DNA of 64,000 nt from Pomphorhynchus laevis (taxonomy: Eukaryota > Acanthocephala > Palaeacanthocephala > Echinorhynchida > Pomphorhynchidae), in assembly GCA_012934845.2 (NCBI GenBank), contig WNNJ02000387.1, forward strand, positions 124,001-188,000, written 5' to 3'. The translations under genes were made by a program, and so were the position numbers. The first letter of the stretch is position 1. Every line of letters begins with the position of its first letter. The notes under the pieces are model-generated. The model had not been told where the DNA came from. It saw only the letters and a list, made by a program, of their open reading frames with translations, and searched no databases. This document shows positions 33,491 to 46,493 of the stretch, piece by piece.

Positions 33491-35293
33491 TCATTCAGAA
33501 TAGAAATAGGAGGGAAAAGTAATCAATTTATACAATTAATTATATTGTCCTATATTTATTTAAGCATAAACAACATAATGTTTATTTTATTAGTCAAGTT
33601 TTAATAAATATTGAATCGAGATTAATAAACATTATTTATTATTAATGAATTAACTATAAATCAACCATTATTTATTAATTGTCAAAATATCGTTGTTTAA
33701 AATGTATATGTTTTATCTATTTTTTATAATGGACATGAAATAGATAAATATGAAAACGATATAAGAGAAGCCACAATATCTCTGTCAATATTTATTAGAT
33801 TTTATATTTAGTTTGAGACAATATTACCCTATGAGTTTTTGATATTTGATAAATAAAATAACCTATTGCGTTCAATCATTATATTGTTAGGAAACTGTCA
33901 GATTATGTAACAAGGCTGGATCATTTGAAACTCTGTATATATACAGTCAATCAAAAATATTGATAACTAATATTACCAAAATAATCCTCTCTGTAAAGAA
34001 CAATTTGAGAAAGAATTGGAAAAAGTGTTTTTGAGCTTAAAGCTGTTTCCCGAAGCAATTTTTTAAACTTAAGGCTGTTTCCTTGAGATGATCTCATTAT
34101 ATATCAAAATAAGTAAGTTAAAATTAAGTTTTCAAACACTTTGTTCAAATTAAAAATTTACTTAGGTTTTTATCTGTAGCTTAAATATTTAATTTTTTTG
34201 TTAGCACAACAGAAATGTTGAAAAATCACAACACAGACGCTATAAAAATTCATACATTGTCGAATATATTACCCTTAAGTAATTAGCTTAATCTGCCACC
34301 GAAGGAATGTCTGCACTTTTATCATTTCTAAAACAAAAATATATTCTGTCTATATTTTTTTAACCAGCTAGATGTGTACTATTGATCAAGAAGATACTGT
34401 GTAGAACTTTTGAAGAGTAAACAAAAATGGAGATATCAGAAGAAGAAGGCTGTCAAACTTTTATAGTTAGTGGACAAATTCCAGTTTCGAATATCTTAGA
34501 GCGACTTATTATTCGGCTTATATTTTAAAAAATCATTTATGTAGTCGATTAATAACAGAAATCATACTTAAATTATATTCAGAATACGGTGTGTGCAATG
34601 AACAATATAGCAGAATATTTTACTAATAAACAAACGGTGATTTAAAAATTGCAAAAAATGTCTGTATTTAATATTTATTAATAAACTTTTAATATATTGA
34701 ACTTAGCTACTAAAGAGCCTTATTTTTTGCCCTACAAAAGAATTATTTAAAAATAATGCTTTTGTATGTTTTTTTATTCCAAACAAAAAATATTGTTTGG
34801 AATACAAAACACTGACAAGTGTATTAGTTGAAATACAAATAATTGTTCTAAATAGTTTATTAATAAATAATATTTATATAAATATAAACTATTATACAAT
34901 ATAATAGTTTATATTGTTTTAAATAGTTAACTTTAATTTTGTAAATAGTTGATTATGATCCATTATTGATAAGGAATTGCTGGATTTTATGTTAACATAT
35001 GATTGTTGACATGCAAATGAATTTTTCCAGGTACAACAAGAAAGTAGTAGATGAACAAGTGTGAAAGAATACAAGACTCGATATCACATGAGATTTTGAA
35101 GGTCATCGGATCGGTTAAATATTTGAATAGATTTGTGAAAATAAAATTCACGAATGAGATTATAAACGATTATAAATAATTTATAAATTATAAATAATTT
35201 TGAATGACAACGATCTTGGTTTATTGAACTAAATTGTCTTCAATCATTATCTTGTCATCGATTATAGTAAACATAATTTATGTTCATAATAAA

Positions 35294-35407
35294 ATGTTTA
35301 GCTTAGCAAATAGGCAAGGATGCCTAGGTATAATAATTTGCTATTTTCTTCTAACTCTAAATGGACAAATTGTAAACAATTGTGTGTACCGTGAATGTCA
35401 GAACTAA
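35294..35407 (+). CDS. Possible small secreted peptide or relic paralog of the 367-residue protein
   Basis: 37 codons: MFSLANRQ, a hydrophobic stretch GCLGIIICYFLLTL, then NNCVYRECQN and stop. The signal-peptide-like start, followed by Cys and then more DNA resembling the 367-residue gene after its signal peptide (VY then K-rich text), suggests a decayed copy of that family. It has stops directly downstream. This is weak evidence. Confidence 0.3.
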   Translation: MFSLANRQGCLGIIICYFLLTLNGQIVNNCVYRECQN

Positions 35408-35545
35408 TCTAAGGTTTATCGAAATTAGAAGAATAGCAAGTCTGCGAGTCGTATAAGTCTAATTTAAAATGGTGATTTCAATGTCACTCGTATTAAAAAT
35501 AGTCTTAGAGTTTGCTTACTAAATAAGCGCTTGCTATTGACTCAA

Positions 35546-36672
35546 ATTTTAATCACTGAAATTACATTTTAGCAATCTGGTATATTTTGACGCTATAAAA
35601 TTAAGATTGACCTTAAATGTTGTGCATTTATGGGATGTAAATAATATACAATAATATGTTCTATCATGGACAGCGGTGATCTTACTGCTATATGGCAAAC
35701 CAATATGATAAATCTGTTAGCAAAAGCGCTAGACAAATAGATGTAACAGTTGATCAACGTCTTTAGCTGTGAGATACGAAATAATCTTCAAAAAATAAAG
35801 CATGATTATGCAGGATAATGCCTTGCCATACCATTCCAGATCTTTCGCTTCTGTTTGATAGTTGCTGATAATAGCCTTATTATCATCAACTATAATCATT
35901 TTTATAAATATCACGTGAACAGAAAATTTCAATCTTCGAAATTACATTGTCAGGAGAACTTCAATAAAAAGTAGTTTAAATAAAATAAACGGATGAATAA
36001 ATATCCAATAAAGGAATTGCCGTGGATAGAGCAACTTACTAGTAAGTTGCTTATTGTAGCAACTTACTTTCAGAATTATTAATAAGTAAAATCAGCGATA
36101 TGTTATTGACACGAATAATATCAATTATATTAGCAAATACTTATCTCAAAATTAAACCATTTAAATGATGGTTTGTAAAAATGCCAAATATATTTCTGTC
36201 TTAAGTAATATATAGTTACAAACAAATACATTTTAGATTAATAAATCAGGTCATTTTCTTATCTAAATGAAAACATAATATTTACCATATGAATATATTA
36301 CTATTATTTAAGTTACTTTGTTGATTAAATAAAGAGATCAATAAATAGATCTTATATAAATGTCAATAAAAGTTAAATAGTATTATAACTGTTGATAATT
36401 TGTTATCAACAGTTAGTATTAATAGTATTAATTATGAGCGTTTAGGGATAGATAAACTTCTTGCAAATTTGGAAATTTATTAATTATAAAATTTTAAATC
36501 AACATATAAAATTATACTTTTGAAAAAGTTGATTTACATATTTAATTATAAATCTTTATATTTTAATCACTGAAATTACATTTTAGCAATCTGGTATATT
36601 TTGACGTTATAAAATTAAGATTGACCTTAAATGTTGTGCATTATGAAATGTAAATAATATACAATAATATTT
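35546..36672. repeat. Direct repeat pair of about 112 bp
   Basis: The segments 35,546-35,658 and 36,561-36,672 (both with aatcactgaaattacatttt and ttgaccttaaatgttgtgca) are nearly identical, 1,015 bp apart. No element body was recognised between them. Confidence 0.75.
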
Positions 36673-38798
36673 AAATAATATAATTATACATGCTCTTTAA
36701 CCAATATAGTATTATATTTTTGATACAATTAGATACAATTAAATAGCACATTTTTAATAAAATTAAATATCAATTAAATAAAGATACCCTGTAACGCATG
36801 TATTCACTTTTAATCTTGAATTTGAAAATTGCTATGCAAAATAGTAACTTAATATATCGAAAGTTTAAATCAAAAATTTCTGAATATTGCAGATATTGAT
36901 ATAAAAACCAAGATTAAATAGGTTTGATTTTATAAAATAGATTAATAAGTTGGGTTGTAAAGTTAAATTCAAATAAATAAATCTGCTAAAGTGCATTTAT
37001 TTGTAATAAAGTTTGCTTATTGACAATAAATCATAAAAAATTACAAAATAAGGCGGATAGAAAGCAAAAATTAAAAAAGCTAATACCACTTGAGCTTGAT
37101 TCCATGTGAAAATGTTGTTACGGATAAGATATTTTAACTATAAATGTGTTAAATATTAAGAAGTCGAGAAGATATGTTCCGTAATTTCTCCAGCTACATG
37201 GTGAATGTAAGCTGATATGATAGTTTTTAGTTATGCATGCTAGTGTGATAAAAAACAAGCTTTACTTTATGACCATGAATTTATGGAGATAAAATCCTAT
37301 CATTAGCGCTCAGGTAAACAAACAGTTGTATTCTGTTTCCCATGCAAAACTGGTGAATAAAATAAAGCGTAACACTTTGCACACCATTTCCTTTTATTTT
37401 ATTGATTGCAAAAAATGCATGTGATGTCAATCTGATCAATTCTCATACTCTCAGCCGGCTATCTAGTAATCTCGAATATAATGCAAAGCATTAAAGATGT
37501 GTTTCTGTGAAAAAATGCGCCTCACTGTCATGTGAATTAAGATATATATTTTTCAGCAGTGAAAATTATCTGGTAAAAGGTGTGTTGTAATTTCTCTCTT
37601 AATCGAAAGTAAATGCTATTTCTAACTTTGATCCAAAATATGGAAGTTAAATGTTTATCAAAAATGTAGCAAATAATAAAAGCATATTCGAAATTGCGAA
37701 ATTGTTCGTTATTTACATACTAGTTTGTAAGATAAATATAGAAACTTACATTAAACCTTACATTAAACTCCGTATTGGTAGTACGGATATTTTCTTATAC
37801 TTAGCTAGCATAAATAAATCGCTATAATTTTATGTGCTATTATTTAAGAATAATAAAGTTTATTAATATTGAAATAAATAAATTTATTTAGCCAAACTGC
37901 AGAGATTTTTCTCAGTCTAATTCGTGGTCTTTCAAATTATATGAAAAGAAAGAATATATAATCCCCTTATCGTATTGTGATCAATTATATTTTTAAAACA
38001 GAACAACATTATGATAAGATAGACCAATTATACAGCCACCAAATTATAAATTAACATTTTAAATTATAAATTCAAAACTATATAAATTAAAGATTTCAAA
38101 TATTTAAAATCACTTTCATATACCAAAAAGATGTAAAATATATGCAGCATTCACAAAATATCTCAGCATTTATTTTTAGACAGCATATGAAAACTGACAT
38201 AAATAAAATGTTGATCAGGTATAAAAGCACACGCTTACATACATGAGATGATGAGGACACTCAAAGCCGAAACGGTAAATCGCATTGTTTACAAATGAGA
38301 TTGCATCTCGTACAGAAAGAAACAGTGAGGTGTAACATACATTCACGCAAAAAATATCAGTCGACATAATAACAAGATATAAAATTAAAAATTAAATTTT
38401 TATTTATAAAAATTCATTAATTTGTTTAATGGAATTTCTTAATTTATTGTACACTATAATTTAACACAGTTTATATCTAATTGTATAGTAAATTAAAATC
38501 ACTAAATTTTAATTCTAAAAAATTAAAATCAAATAAAATCAACTTAATTAAATTTTCACAGAAAATTTAATTAAGAATTTTAGTAATTCTAAAGTAATAA
38601 TGAATGCTGAAAGATTACAGATATTGAAAATTACAAAATATTGTTTAATTTTTAATTTAATAGGAAATTTAAGTAAACATGATCCCATTCCGGATTCCAC
38701 ATAATTTAAATTTTAGAATATAATGCTTGCAAACAAAAACAAAAGAATCTTACAATTATATTGTAAGATTTATTTATTAGTTATTTATTTATTTATTA

Positions 38799-38838
38799 GT
38801 TATTTGGAACTGATGCAAATGCATCAGTTCCAAATAAC
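38799..38838. repeat. 40-bp near-perfect palindrome
   Basis: gttatttggaactgatgca followed by aa and the exact complement: 19-bp arms with a 2-nt loop, capable of extruding a cruciform. Confidence 0.8.
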
Positions 38839-39420
38839 GTTATTTTAAAACAGCGCATGCAAACGTCTATAATTAAAACAAACATGTTATGGCTGCTTGA
38901 GTGTAAGAGCTGAATTGCCTTGTACTATACTGAACACTTACATAAGATCTTCCATCAAAGCATTTTGTTTTTTCTAATGCATTTTCTTTGTTGTTTTATG
39001 ATGTAACTGTACAAAATGGTCTATACATTACCATTAATAAAAATATTCATACATTTTAAGCCAATTTTGTATTCATGGATCATCATTTATAGATTTCGTG
39101 CACGAGGATTTACAATAACAGTTCGTTGAAATTTGAAAATGATATGAATATAATGGACAGAAAAGTTAAAAAAAATTTAATTTTAGGATTGCTAATAAAC
39201 TAATAAAAACTGTATATTTTAAAGCATTCGATAAGCTTCAATAATTAGCGACGACTACTACCGACATCTCCCTGCCTTAACCGTGCAATTTATTGTAAGA
39301 CTAAATATTTTCGTCAACCGGTTTACTAATCTAATCTAAATTATTGCCTCTTATTGATTATGGAATTCTCCACGATGCACAATACAAATTTATTTTAAAA
39401 AATCATAAAACGATATAACT

Positions 39421-39631
39421 TAAGCCCGGCATTAATATAAAATTGGCATTCTGTGAATATAAACTGTATATTCAAAAACTTAATACATTAAAAAACTATC
39501 TAAAACAATTTGTAATTAATTTTAAGCTAGATATTTTTACATCAAATGAAAAATATCTTTTAATTAATTATTTAAAAACTTTAATATCTATATTAGAAAT
39601 AGCTCTTGAAAAAGATAATGAATATAAATGA
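39421..39631 (+). CDS. Unrecognised Lys/Leu-rich open frame, unit 1
   Basis: Open for about 70 codons with no ATG (nearest start-like codon TTG at 39,443), ending LEIALEKDNEYK. It is predicted helical. It is conserved with one amino-acid change in unit 2 (44,659-44,869), but such identity is expected from recent duplication. It could be a 3' exon (an AG precedes it at about 39,424) or noncoding. Confidence 0.2.
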
Positions 39632-39730
39632 AATAACAATGTGCTTATAGTAACGTAGCAACTCAACTCTACAAATTAAATTAGTAGAATGTTCCAAATT
39701 AAAACCGTTTTGGATACTAGAAGTAATTTT

Positions 39731-40160
39731 TTATTTGCGGTAATATGGATATCTGCATCCATGGTATGGATATCTGTATCCGTAGTACGGGTATCCGTAG
39801 TACGGGTATCCGTATCGATAATACGGATATCCGTATTGGTAGTAAGGATATCCGTATCCATAATACGGGTAACTGTAGCCATATTTCGGGTATCCATATC
39901 CATAACAATATCCTGTGTTGCCGTAATATCTATGTCGTTTCTCGGTTTTTACAATTTCGCCCGGCTGATAATCCTCGATATTTCTCTCAATTTCAATATT
40001 TCCTAAAATACACAAGGCAATTAATTCGTATGTATTGCTCATGATTACCTGTTGGTTGATTACCTGTTGGTTGAAGTTCCACATCAGTGCTGCACTGGAT
40101 ATTATTTAGAGAAAAGTAAAGGAAAATTAGAGCTAAGAGGCAGACAAACTTTGAGCTCAT
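39731..40160 (-). CDS. Secreted Gly/Tyr/Pro-repeat protein, copy 1 (2 exons)
   Basis: Exon 1 (40,160-40,064) encodes a signal peptide (MSSKFVCLLALIFLYFSLNN, cleavage near IQC-S) and STDVELQPT. Exon 2 (40,002-39,731) continues in frame after a 61-nt intron. The mature protein, about 100 residues, has a basic KRHRYY segment, then tandem YGYPYY-type repeats to a Tyr-Arg-Lys end. Tyr/Gly/Pro-rich secreted repeats are typical of structural, adhesive or cuticle/eggshell matrices, and some antimicrobial peptides also look like this; the function is unknown. A 15-bp duplication (accaacaggtaatca) doubles the splice donor, so a 46-nt intron is also possible. AATAAA overlaps the TAA stop. Confidence 0.8.
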
Positions 40161-40211
40161 TTTTAGTTTCTTCTTAAAACTGACTTTTTATAAATATCAG
40201 CAATGCATATG

Positions 40212-40219
40212 CTTTTATA
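40212..40219 (-). promoter_or_regulatory. TATA box of Gly/Tyr-repeat gene, copy 1
   Basis: TATAAAAG on the minus strand, 52 nt upstream of the ATG, leaving a predicted 5' UTR of about 25 nt. It is preserved at the same distance in copies 2 (45,435-45,442) and 3 (50,276-50,283). Confidence 0.65.
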
Positions 40220-41270
40220 GACATCTATGATCCTTAAAAAGTGCGATGACCTCAATACTAAAAAAGTAAAATATTTTAACAATTTGATGGCATTGTAGCA
40301 ATATGATTTTTTAATTATATAGAGTATACCTTGTTTTCAATTAGTATCAAATATGTATTCAAAGATGGAAGCATTAATTTTTTAAACATTCCTTTAAAAA
40401 AGAATTTATAAGTGCATTTGAAAAGTACAATTTCTACTCATTATGACACGGATATAGTTATTATCAGCATATTTACCTGAAAGAATGCAATCCGTGATTA
40501 TTGTTTAATTGCATTCCTTTGCCAGCATCCAAAAAATACATTTCTTAAACAATTCGTGTCATATTCACTTACTATTTGTCTTTTGCAATGCCGATTTTGT
40601 GAAATATCAACTGTGTCGTTATAGATATGATATGTTTGTTAAATGTTATTCAATTTAAAAATAATGATAAATTATCATTTTAATTTAAATTGTATTTCAA
40701 TTTGAATGTAATATACAAGTTATAATATCAGTTAATTATATATAATATAAAAGGTAAAGTAGGAAATAATTCACTTAATGATCTAATATATTATCATAAT
40801 ATAATATTAACATATTTACTTTAAAAAGCATTTGTTTTAATATATCTGATTACAATTGTTAAATAATAGGTTGAATTCAAGTGTTTTCTTTACAAATGTG
40901 ATGTAATGCATCATTCACAGTTTCATTTGCATTAAAATCTAACATTAGATATTAAATGCGGTATATGATATTTTTACTTGTAAAAACGAAAATATAAGAC
41001 GGAATTTAATTAAACGTAATTATTTTATTTTTTATTAATTTTATTTTTTATTTCAATGACAAAAAAATCTTAAGTAAATTTTATAATTATTTAGAATCTT
41101 TAAAATAGCGCTTAATTTCGAAAAGTTTAATTTCTACGAATAAAAATTTAATTTTTTGAGGTTTTTTAACTTTCTCAATTAATATAGAATTCTAAAAAAA
41201 TATCATTTGGCGCACTTATCCTTAACTGAAAATATACAATTCGAAAGCAACAATACTTTTAGTTAAATCA

Positions 41271-42374
41271 ATGATTGTATTAATAACATTGATTTTTAAT
41301 TCTTGCTATTCTCTAAATTGTCTTGTAACATGCCGTACCCGAGATTACATACGTTCTGTATCTGTTTATCAAGGAAAATTACAGAAAGGTAGCGCTATTA
41401 GCTGCTTCTTTGATGATGAAGTATTAGACTTTCAGAATTTTCTAGCTTTATTAGAAAATACACCTCCGAGAAAAGATGATTTTCGTATTTTTTCTTTAGT
41501 AAAAATAAGCAGTCAAAAGCAGTCAGTACAAAAATTGATTTCATTTCCGATAAATTTGGTCCAAGAACCTTGTATAATGAGTCATTTGCATTTATTTAAT
41601 ATAAGCTTACATAAGTCTGATAAGGTGTTGACCTTTTCTTGTACAAATCTCTACAAAATGACAATTGAATGTATCGACTCTTCTTATATTCCATTCTTGA
41701 TAAAAATATTTAATCCTTTGAATATGCTAAGCAATGTAGAAATAAAAGAATGCTTTGGTGTGCTAACAATACCTATCCAAATGTATCTTATCGATCAGAC
41801 TGTTTATATCAGAAGAATGCGGTTTGTTGAGAACAAATATTTGGTCGAGTCTGTTAACGGACCAGCTAAAAAAATAGAATTATATAGTTATTCACTTACA
41901 CGATTCGCGATTTTAATGACAATCGCTATGATCGACAATGGTGGAGATCGAATCACGTTTGTTGAGGAGAACATCGACTGTGGCAAATCACTGCGCAACA
42001 TCAAAGGATTTTGCTGGTTCAGGGATTTTATATATGCGGCGATTCAAAAGTCCATCCTAGATAATAATGTTGACTCAACTACATCAGTCAAGAAAGTAAT
42101 GGATAGTGTTCGCTTCTATTGCTACGATTCAAATAAAACTAAGAAATATATTGATATCATGCAGTTAAACTATGACCATTGCCGACAATGCCAGCTCGAT
42201 AAATTCTCAAAACAATTTAAGCAATCAGCTTCCTACAAATTATATTTGCAGATTATTATGTACACAATCGTCACATTCTCCTGTATATTTTCACTATTGG
42301 CATGCATATCTTCGTTGAATGAAACATATTCAGCATTTATGACATCGTCAGATTCAGATTTCATGGTATATTAA
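41271..42374 (+). CDS. Unknown 367-residue secretory/type I membrane protein, copy 1
   Basis: Single-exon ORF. Residues 1-16 form a signal peptide (MIVLITLIFNSCYSLN). A Cys-containing ectodomain follows, with Cys at 17, 21, 45, 101, 124, 134, 161, 237, 248, 284, 304 and 307 and N-glycosylation sequons at N110 and N288. A transmembrane helix spans about 325-348 (LYLQIIMYTIVTFSCIFSLL), and there is a tail of about 19 residues, Ser/Asp-rich (MTSSDSDFMVY). I do not recognise the family. It is divergently arranged with the Tyr-rich gene across 1.1 kb of AT-rich DNA. AATAAA is at 42,379. Copy 2 is identical in protein sequence. Possible roles include receptor or surface antigen; this is inference only. 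Confidence 0.8.
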   Translation: MIVLITLIFNSCYSLNCLVTCRTRDYIRSVSVYQGKLQKGSAISCFFDDEVLDFQNFLALLENTPPRKDDFRIFSLVKISSQKQSVQKLISFPINLVQEPCIMSHLHLFNISLHKSDKVLTFSCTNLYKMTIECIDSSYIPFLIKIFNPLNMLSNVEIKECFGVLTIPIQMYLIDQTVYIRRMRFVENKYLVESVNGPAKKIELYSYSLTRFAILMTIAMIDNGGDRITFVEENIDCGKSLRNIKGFCWFRDFIYAAIQKSILDNNVDSTTSVKKVMDSVRFYCYDSNKTKKYIDIMQLNYDHCRQCQLDKFSKQFKQSASYKLYLQIIMYTIVTFSCIFSLLACISSLNETYSAFMTSSDSDFMVY

Positions 42375-43082
42375 CATTAATAAATTCAAGATTCTTAAAA
42401 ATAAAAAAATGTAAATTTTTTCAAGTTCCTTTATTTTTAAGTTTTTAAATAATTTGAATTTTTAATTTCCAATTTGATATATTTTCAATATCTAATTTAA
42501 AATTAATAGCATACATGAGCGTACCAGATTTATTATTAATTGATTTTTTATTATTTGACTATTTCACTTTTATTTTGCATTATTTTTAATTTGCAATATA
42601 AAATACGTAGACTCAGTTAGCACATTTAATTATTTAATTATTAGATATTTTCTGAAACGACTATTTTGGAGTAACGATATGTAGGCATGAATTCTAAGAG
42701 CAGACGATTCGAAATATACAATTGCTGATTAAATGTTATTGTCATTTAATTTTATAATGCAGACATAAAATTTCCTACAATAATTCCACTGTCATGGTAA
42801 CAGAGGTAATACTAATAGCATTCTGTTGATTGTGGCACGACATTATAATATCATTTTTTCTTATTTCCTAAAGATTGCTATTGTGTGATAAAAACAAAAT
42901 GACATTCACAAATTCATATCCAATTACTAGCATATAATAAAATCAATATCTCAATAAGAATATTGTAAAATTTTAAATTAAATAGATAATTTAAAAATAA
43001 ACGAAATACGATTTTATCTACAAAAAATAAGAGAAAATTTGATTTTTCAAAATTTTTTCTAATTCCAGGAAAAACAAAATTC

Positions 43083-43420
43083 TTTGAGTCGTGTCGCACT
43101 AGAAATACGCTCTGTATCTGTTAATCAAAGAAAATAACAGAAGAGTAATGGTATTTCATGCTTCTTTGGTGATGATGCCCTAGACTTTCAGAATTTTCTT
43201 AAGTTATAAGAAAATACCTTACCGACTAAATAAAATCTCCGTCGTTTCTCTTTGGAGTAGTCGAAAACAGTAAACATGGTCAAAAAAACCATGTATAATT
43301 ACTCAATTGAAGTATTTAAAAATACAATATAAGAACTATAAGGCATTAGCATGTACTTTTACATGGTTGTATATCGACACATCAAAAGGGTCTGATAAAA
43401 TCTGTTACCGTATAGTTTAT
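43083..43420 (+). pseudogene. Decayed relative of the 367-residue gene, unit 1
   Basis: Aligns with the first third of the intact gene: acgctctgtatctgtt, gcttctttggtgatgatg and ctagactttcagaattttc match the gene's corresponding strings. There are stops and indels throughout (for example aattttcttaagttataag). Homology fades after about 43,385. It shows that the gene was duplicated before the present 5.2-kb tandem duplication. Confidence 0.8.
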
Positions 43421-44658
43421 TGCACAAAATGTCTCAAACGATGTTTGATCACGAGAAATCTTGCATTTTGCAAATACCAAGAGTTCATGCAAACGTAATA
43501 AAATCGCCTATTTTATTATATTCGCGTAATCATCCTTTTTCATATTTATTGCGATATTTAGAGATACCATATATACCTTAAAATACATATATTTTAAGCC
43601 AATTTTGTATTCATGGATTAGCATTTGTAGATTTCGTTTTCCTAAATTTACAAATACAGTTCTTTGAAATTTGAAAATGATATGAATATAATAGACAGAA
43701 AAGTTAAACATTTTTAATTTTACGATTGCTGATAAACAAAAATAAAAACTGTATATTTTAAAGCATTTGATAAGCTTCAATAATTAGCGACGACTACAAC
43801 CGACATTAACTGTGCAATTTAATCTAAGACATTGCTCTTTTATTCGTCAACCTGTTCAATACTATGATCTAAATTATCGGATCATATTGATTATGCAATT
43901 TATCACGATTTATAATTCAAATCTAATTCTTTGTTTACAGATTTGCTTAACCAAAAAGGCTTTGTATTACAATCCTTAAATAAAATACATGAATAAAATC
44001 ATTCATTTTTAGTTAAGTTTGTATTCATGGATCAGCATTTGTAGATTTCGTGTACCAGGATTAACAATAACAGTTTATTGAAATTTGGAACTGATTTAGC
44101 AAGTCTGAGTTATTTAGATAAATTAAGCTTGTCTGGGAATATGAAGCTGATCTGGAAATTTTAAAATGATATAATTACATGGAATTGATCAGGTAATCCG
44201 AATCCGATTGTAATTATTTTGTTTTACAAACTTTTTTATTTTCATTATTAAGTTGAAATTTATAGTAATAATATATACTAATATTAATAATAAATTTTTT
44301 AATGATAAATATGTATTATATTAACAAAGAGAATAAACCAAATAATCATATAGATAAATGGAGTATTTTTATCATTAATATTATTAATGATTTAAATAGT
44401 TTAACTAATCATTATATAAGTGCATGTTAATTCTGAATACATAATAACTTCCATTTTGCAACTTTGCTGTAGTAATTCAACAATTTGTTTAAACAAAAAC
44501 TAATCACATAAATTAACTGAGTTTTTAAGTATTTTGTGTTATACGTAAATTTTAAAATGAAATAAATCTTTCTTAATATTTTATAAATTTGTCTTTAATA
44601 ATCCTTAAAATCGCAATATGAATATTTTTAAATAAAAAAATCATAAAACGATATAACT

Positions 44659-44869
44659 TAAGCCCGGCATTAATATAAAATTGGCATTCTGTGAATATAA
44701 ACTGTATATTCAAAAACTTAATACATTAAAAAACTATCTAAAACAATTTGTAATTAATTTTAAGCTAGATATTTTTACATCAAATGAAAAATATCTTTTA
44801 ATTAATTATTTAAAAACTTTAATATCTATGTTAGAAATAGCTCTTGAAAAAGATAATGAATATAAATAA
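44659..44869 (+). CDS. Unrecognised Lys/Leu-rich open frame, unit 2
   Basis: Second copy of the 39,421-39,631 frame, with one Ile-to-Met change. It is absent from unit 3. The coding status is doubtful. Confidence 0.2.
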
Positions 44870-44968
44870 GATAACAGTTTTCTTATAGTTACGTAGCAAT
44901 TCAACTCTACAAATTAAATTAGTAGAATGTTCCAAATTAAAACCGTTTTGGATACTAAAAGTAATTTT

Positions 44969-45383
44969 TTATTTGCGATAATATGGATATCTGTATCTAT
45001 AGTATGGATATCTGTATCCGTAGTATGGGTATCCGTATCGGTAATACGGATATCCGTATTGGTAGTAAGGATACCCGTATCCATAATACGGGTAACTGTA
45101 GCCATATTTCGGGTATCCATGTCTATAACCATATCCTGTGTTGCCGTAATATCTATGTCGTTTCTCGGTTTTTACAATTTCGCCCGGCTGATAATCCTCG
45201 ATATTTCTCTCAATTTCAATATTTCCTAAAATACACAAGGCAATTAATTCGTATGTATTGCTCATGATTACCTGTTGGTTGATTACCTGTTGGTTGAAGT
45301 TCCACATCAGTGCTGCACTGGATATTATTTAGAGAAAAGTAAAGGAAAATTAGAGCTAAGAGGCAGACAAACTTTGAGCTCAT
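44969..45383 (-). CDS. Secreted Gly/Tyr/Pro-repeat protein, copy 2 (2 exons)
   Basis: Same structure as copy 1: exon 1 45,383-45,287 with signal peptide, intron 45,226-45,286, exon 2 45,225-44,969. The repeat tract is five residues shorter and ends YGYRYPYYRYRYPYYRK. The doubled splice donor is present. It differs from copy 1 mainly inside the repeats (GYRHGYPKYG instead of CYGYGYPKYG), as expected for a slippage-prone structural repeat. Confidence 0.8.
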
Positions 45384-46493
45384 TTTTAGTTTCTTCTTAT
45401 AACTGATTTTTTATAAATATCAGCAATGCATATGCTTTTATAGACATCTATGATCCTTAAAAAGTGCGATGACCTCAATACTAAAAAAGTAAAATATTTT
45501 AACAATTTGATGGCATTGTAGCAATATGATTTTTTAATTATATAGAGTATACCTTGTTTTCAATTAGTATCAAATATGTATTCAAAGATGGAAGCATTAA
45601 TTTTTTAAACATTCCTTTAAAAAAGAATTTATAAGTGCATTTGAAAAGTACAATTTCTACTCATTATGACACGGATATAGTTATTATCAGCATATTTACC
45701 TGAAAGAATGCAATCCGTGATTATTGTTTAATTGCATTCCTTTGCCAGCATCCAAAAAATACATTTCTTAAACAATTCGTGTCATATTCACTTACTATTT
45801 GTCTTTTGCAATGCCGATTTTGTGAAATATCAACTGTGTCGTTATAGATATGATATGTATGTTAAATGTTATTCAATTTAAAAATAATGATAAATTATCA
45901 TTTTAATTTAAATTGTATTTCAATTTGAATGTAATATACAAGTTATAATATCAGTTAATTATATATAATATAAAAGGTAAAGTAGGAAATAATTCACTTA
46001 ATGATCTAATATATTATCATAATATAATATTAACATATTTACTTTAAAAAGCATTTGTTTTAATATATCTGATTACAATTGTTAAATAATAGGTTGAATT
46101 CAAGTGTTTTCTTTACAAATGTGATGTAATGCATCATTCACAGTTTCATTTGCATTAAAATCTAACATTAGATATTAAATGCGGTATATGATATTTTTAC
46201 TTGTAAAAACGAAAATATAAGACGGAATTTAATTAAACGTAATTATTTTATTTTTTATTAATTTTATTTTTTATTTCAATGACAAAAAAATCTTAAGTAA
46301 ATTTTATAATTATTTAGAATCTTTAAAATAGCGCTTAATTTCGAAAAGTTTAATTTCTACGAATAAAAATTTAATTTTTTGAGGTTTTTTAACTTTCTCA
46401 ATTAATATAGAATTCTAAAAAAATATCATTTGGCGCACTTATCCTTAACTGAAAATATACAATTCGAAAGCAACAATACTTTTAGTTAAATCA

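Larger units (their letters stand above)
32099..39400. other. Gene-poor AT-rich block with palindromes and scattered repeats
   Basis: No gene of normal size was recognised. It contains a 27-bp hairpin at 32,731-32,757, a foldback element at 33,200-33,490 and a possible secreted mini-ORF at 35,294. It also holds a 22-bp perfect palindrome at 36,030-36,051, a direct repeat (35,546-35,658 with 36,561-36,672) and a 40-bp palindrome at 38,799-38,838. A dispersed repeat at about 38,900-39,370 recurs at 43.55-43.9, 48.8-49.1 and 60.4-61.0 kb. Confidence 0.6.
39401..44638. repeat. Tandem unit 1 of the gene-pair array (5,238 bp)
   Basis: It starts aatcataaaacgatata and holds, in order, a 62-codon open frame (+), the Gly/Tyr-repeat gene (-), the 367-residue gene (+), its decayed relative (+) and dispersed-repeat DNA. 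Unit 2 is nearly identical; offsets of 5,238 and then 5,223 bp differ by a 15-bp indel in the Tyr-rich repeats. Confidence 0.92.

Noticed and set aside
35729-35932. 67-codon minus-strand ORF considered as a dynein light chain-like fragment.
   Set aside because: Only a loose resemblance over a few residues; none of the conserved C-terminal segments are present.
38222-38290. TATAAAAG followed by ATGATGAGG...GCCGAAACG, readable as a promoter with first exon or as a hammerhead.
   Set aside because: The hammerhead reading needs core C3 changed to A and has only a 2-bp stem II; the gene reading gives 16 codons and no second exon could be identified.
39689-40044. Plus-strand and other-frame ORFs over the Tyr-rich gene (Ile/Ser/Val- and Asp/Thr-rich).
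   Set aside because: They are antisense or frame shadows of the GYPYY repeat; only the minus frame has a signal peptide, splice sites, TATA box and polyadenylation signal.
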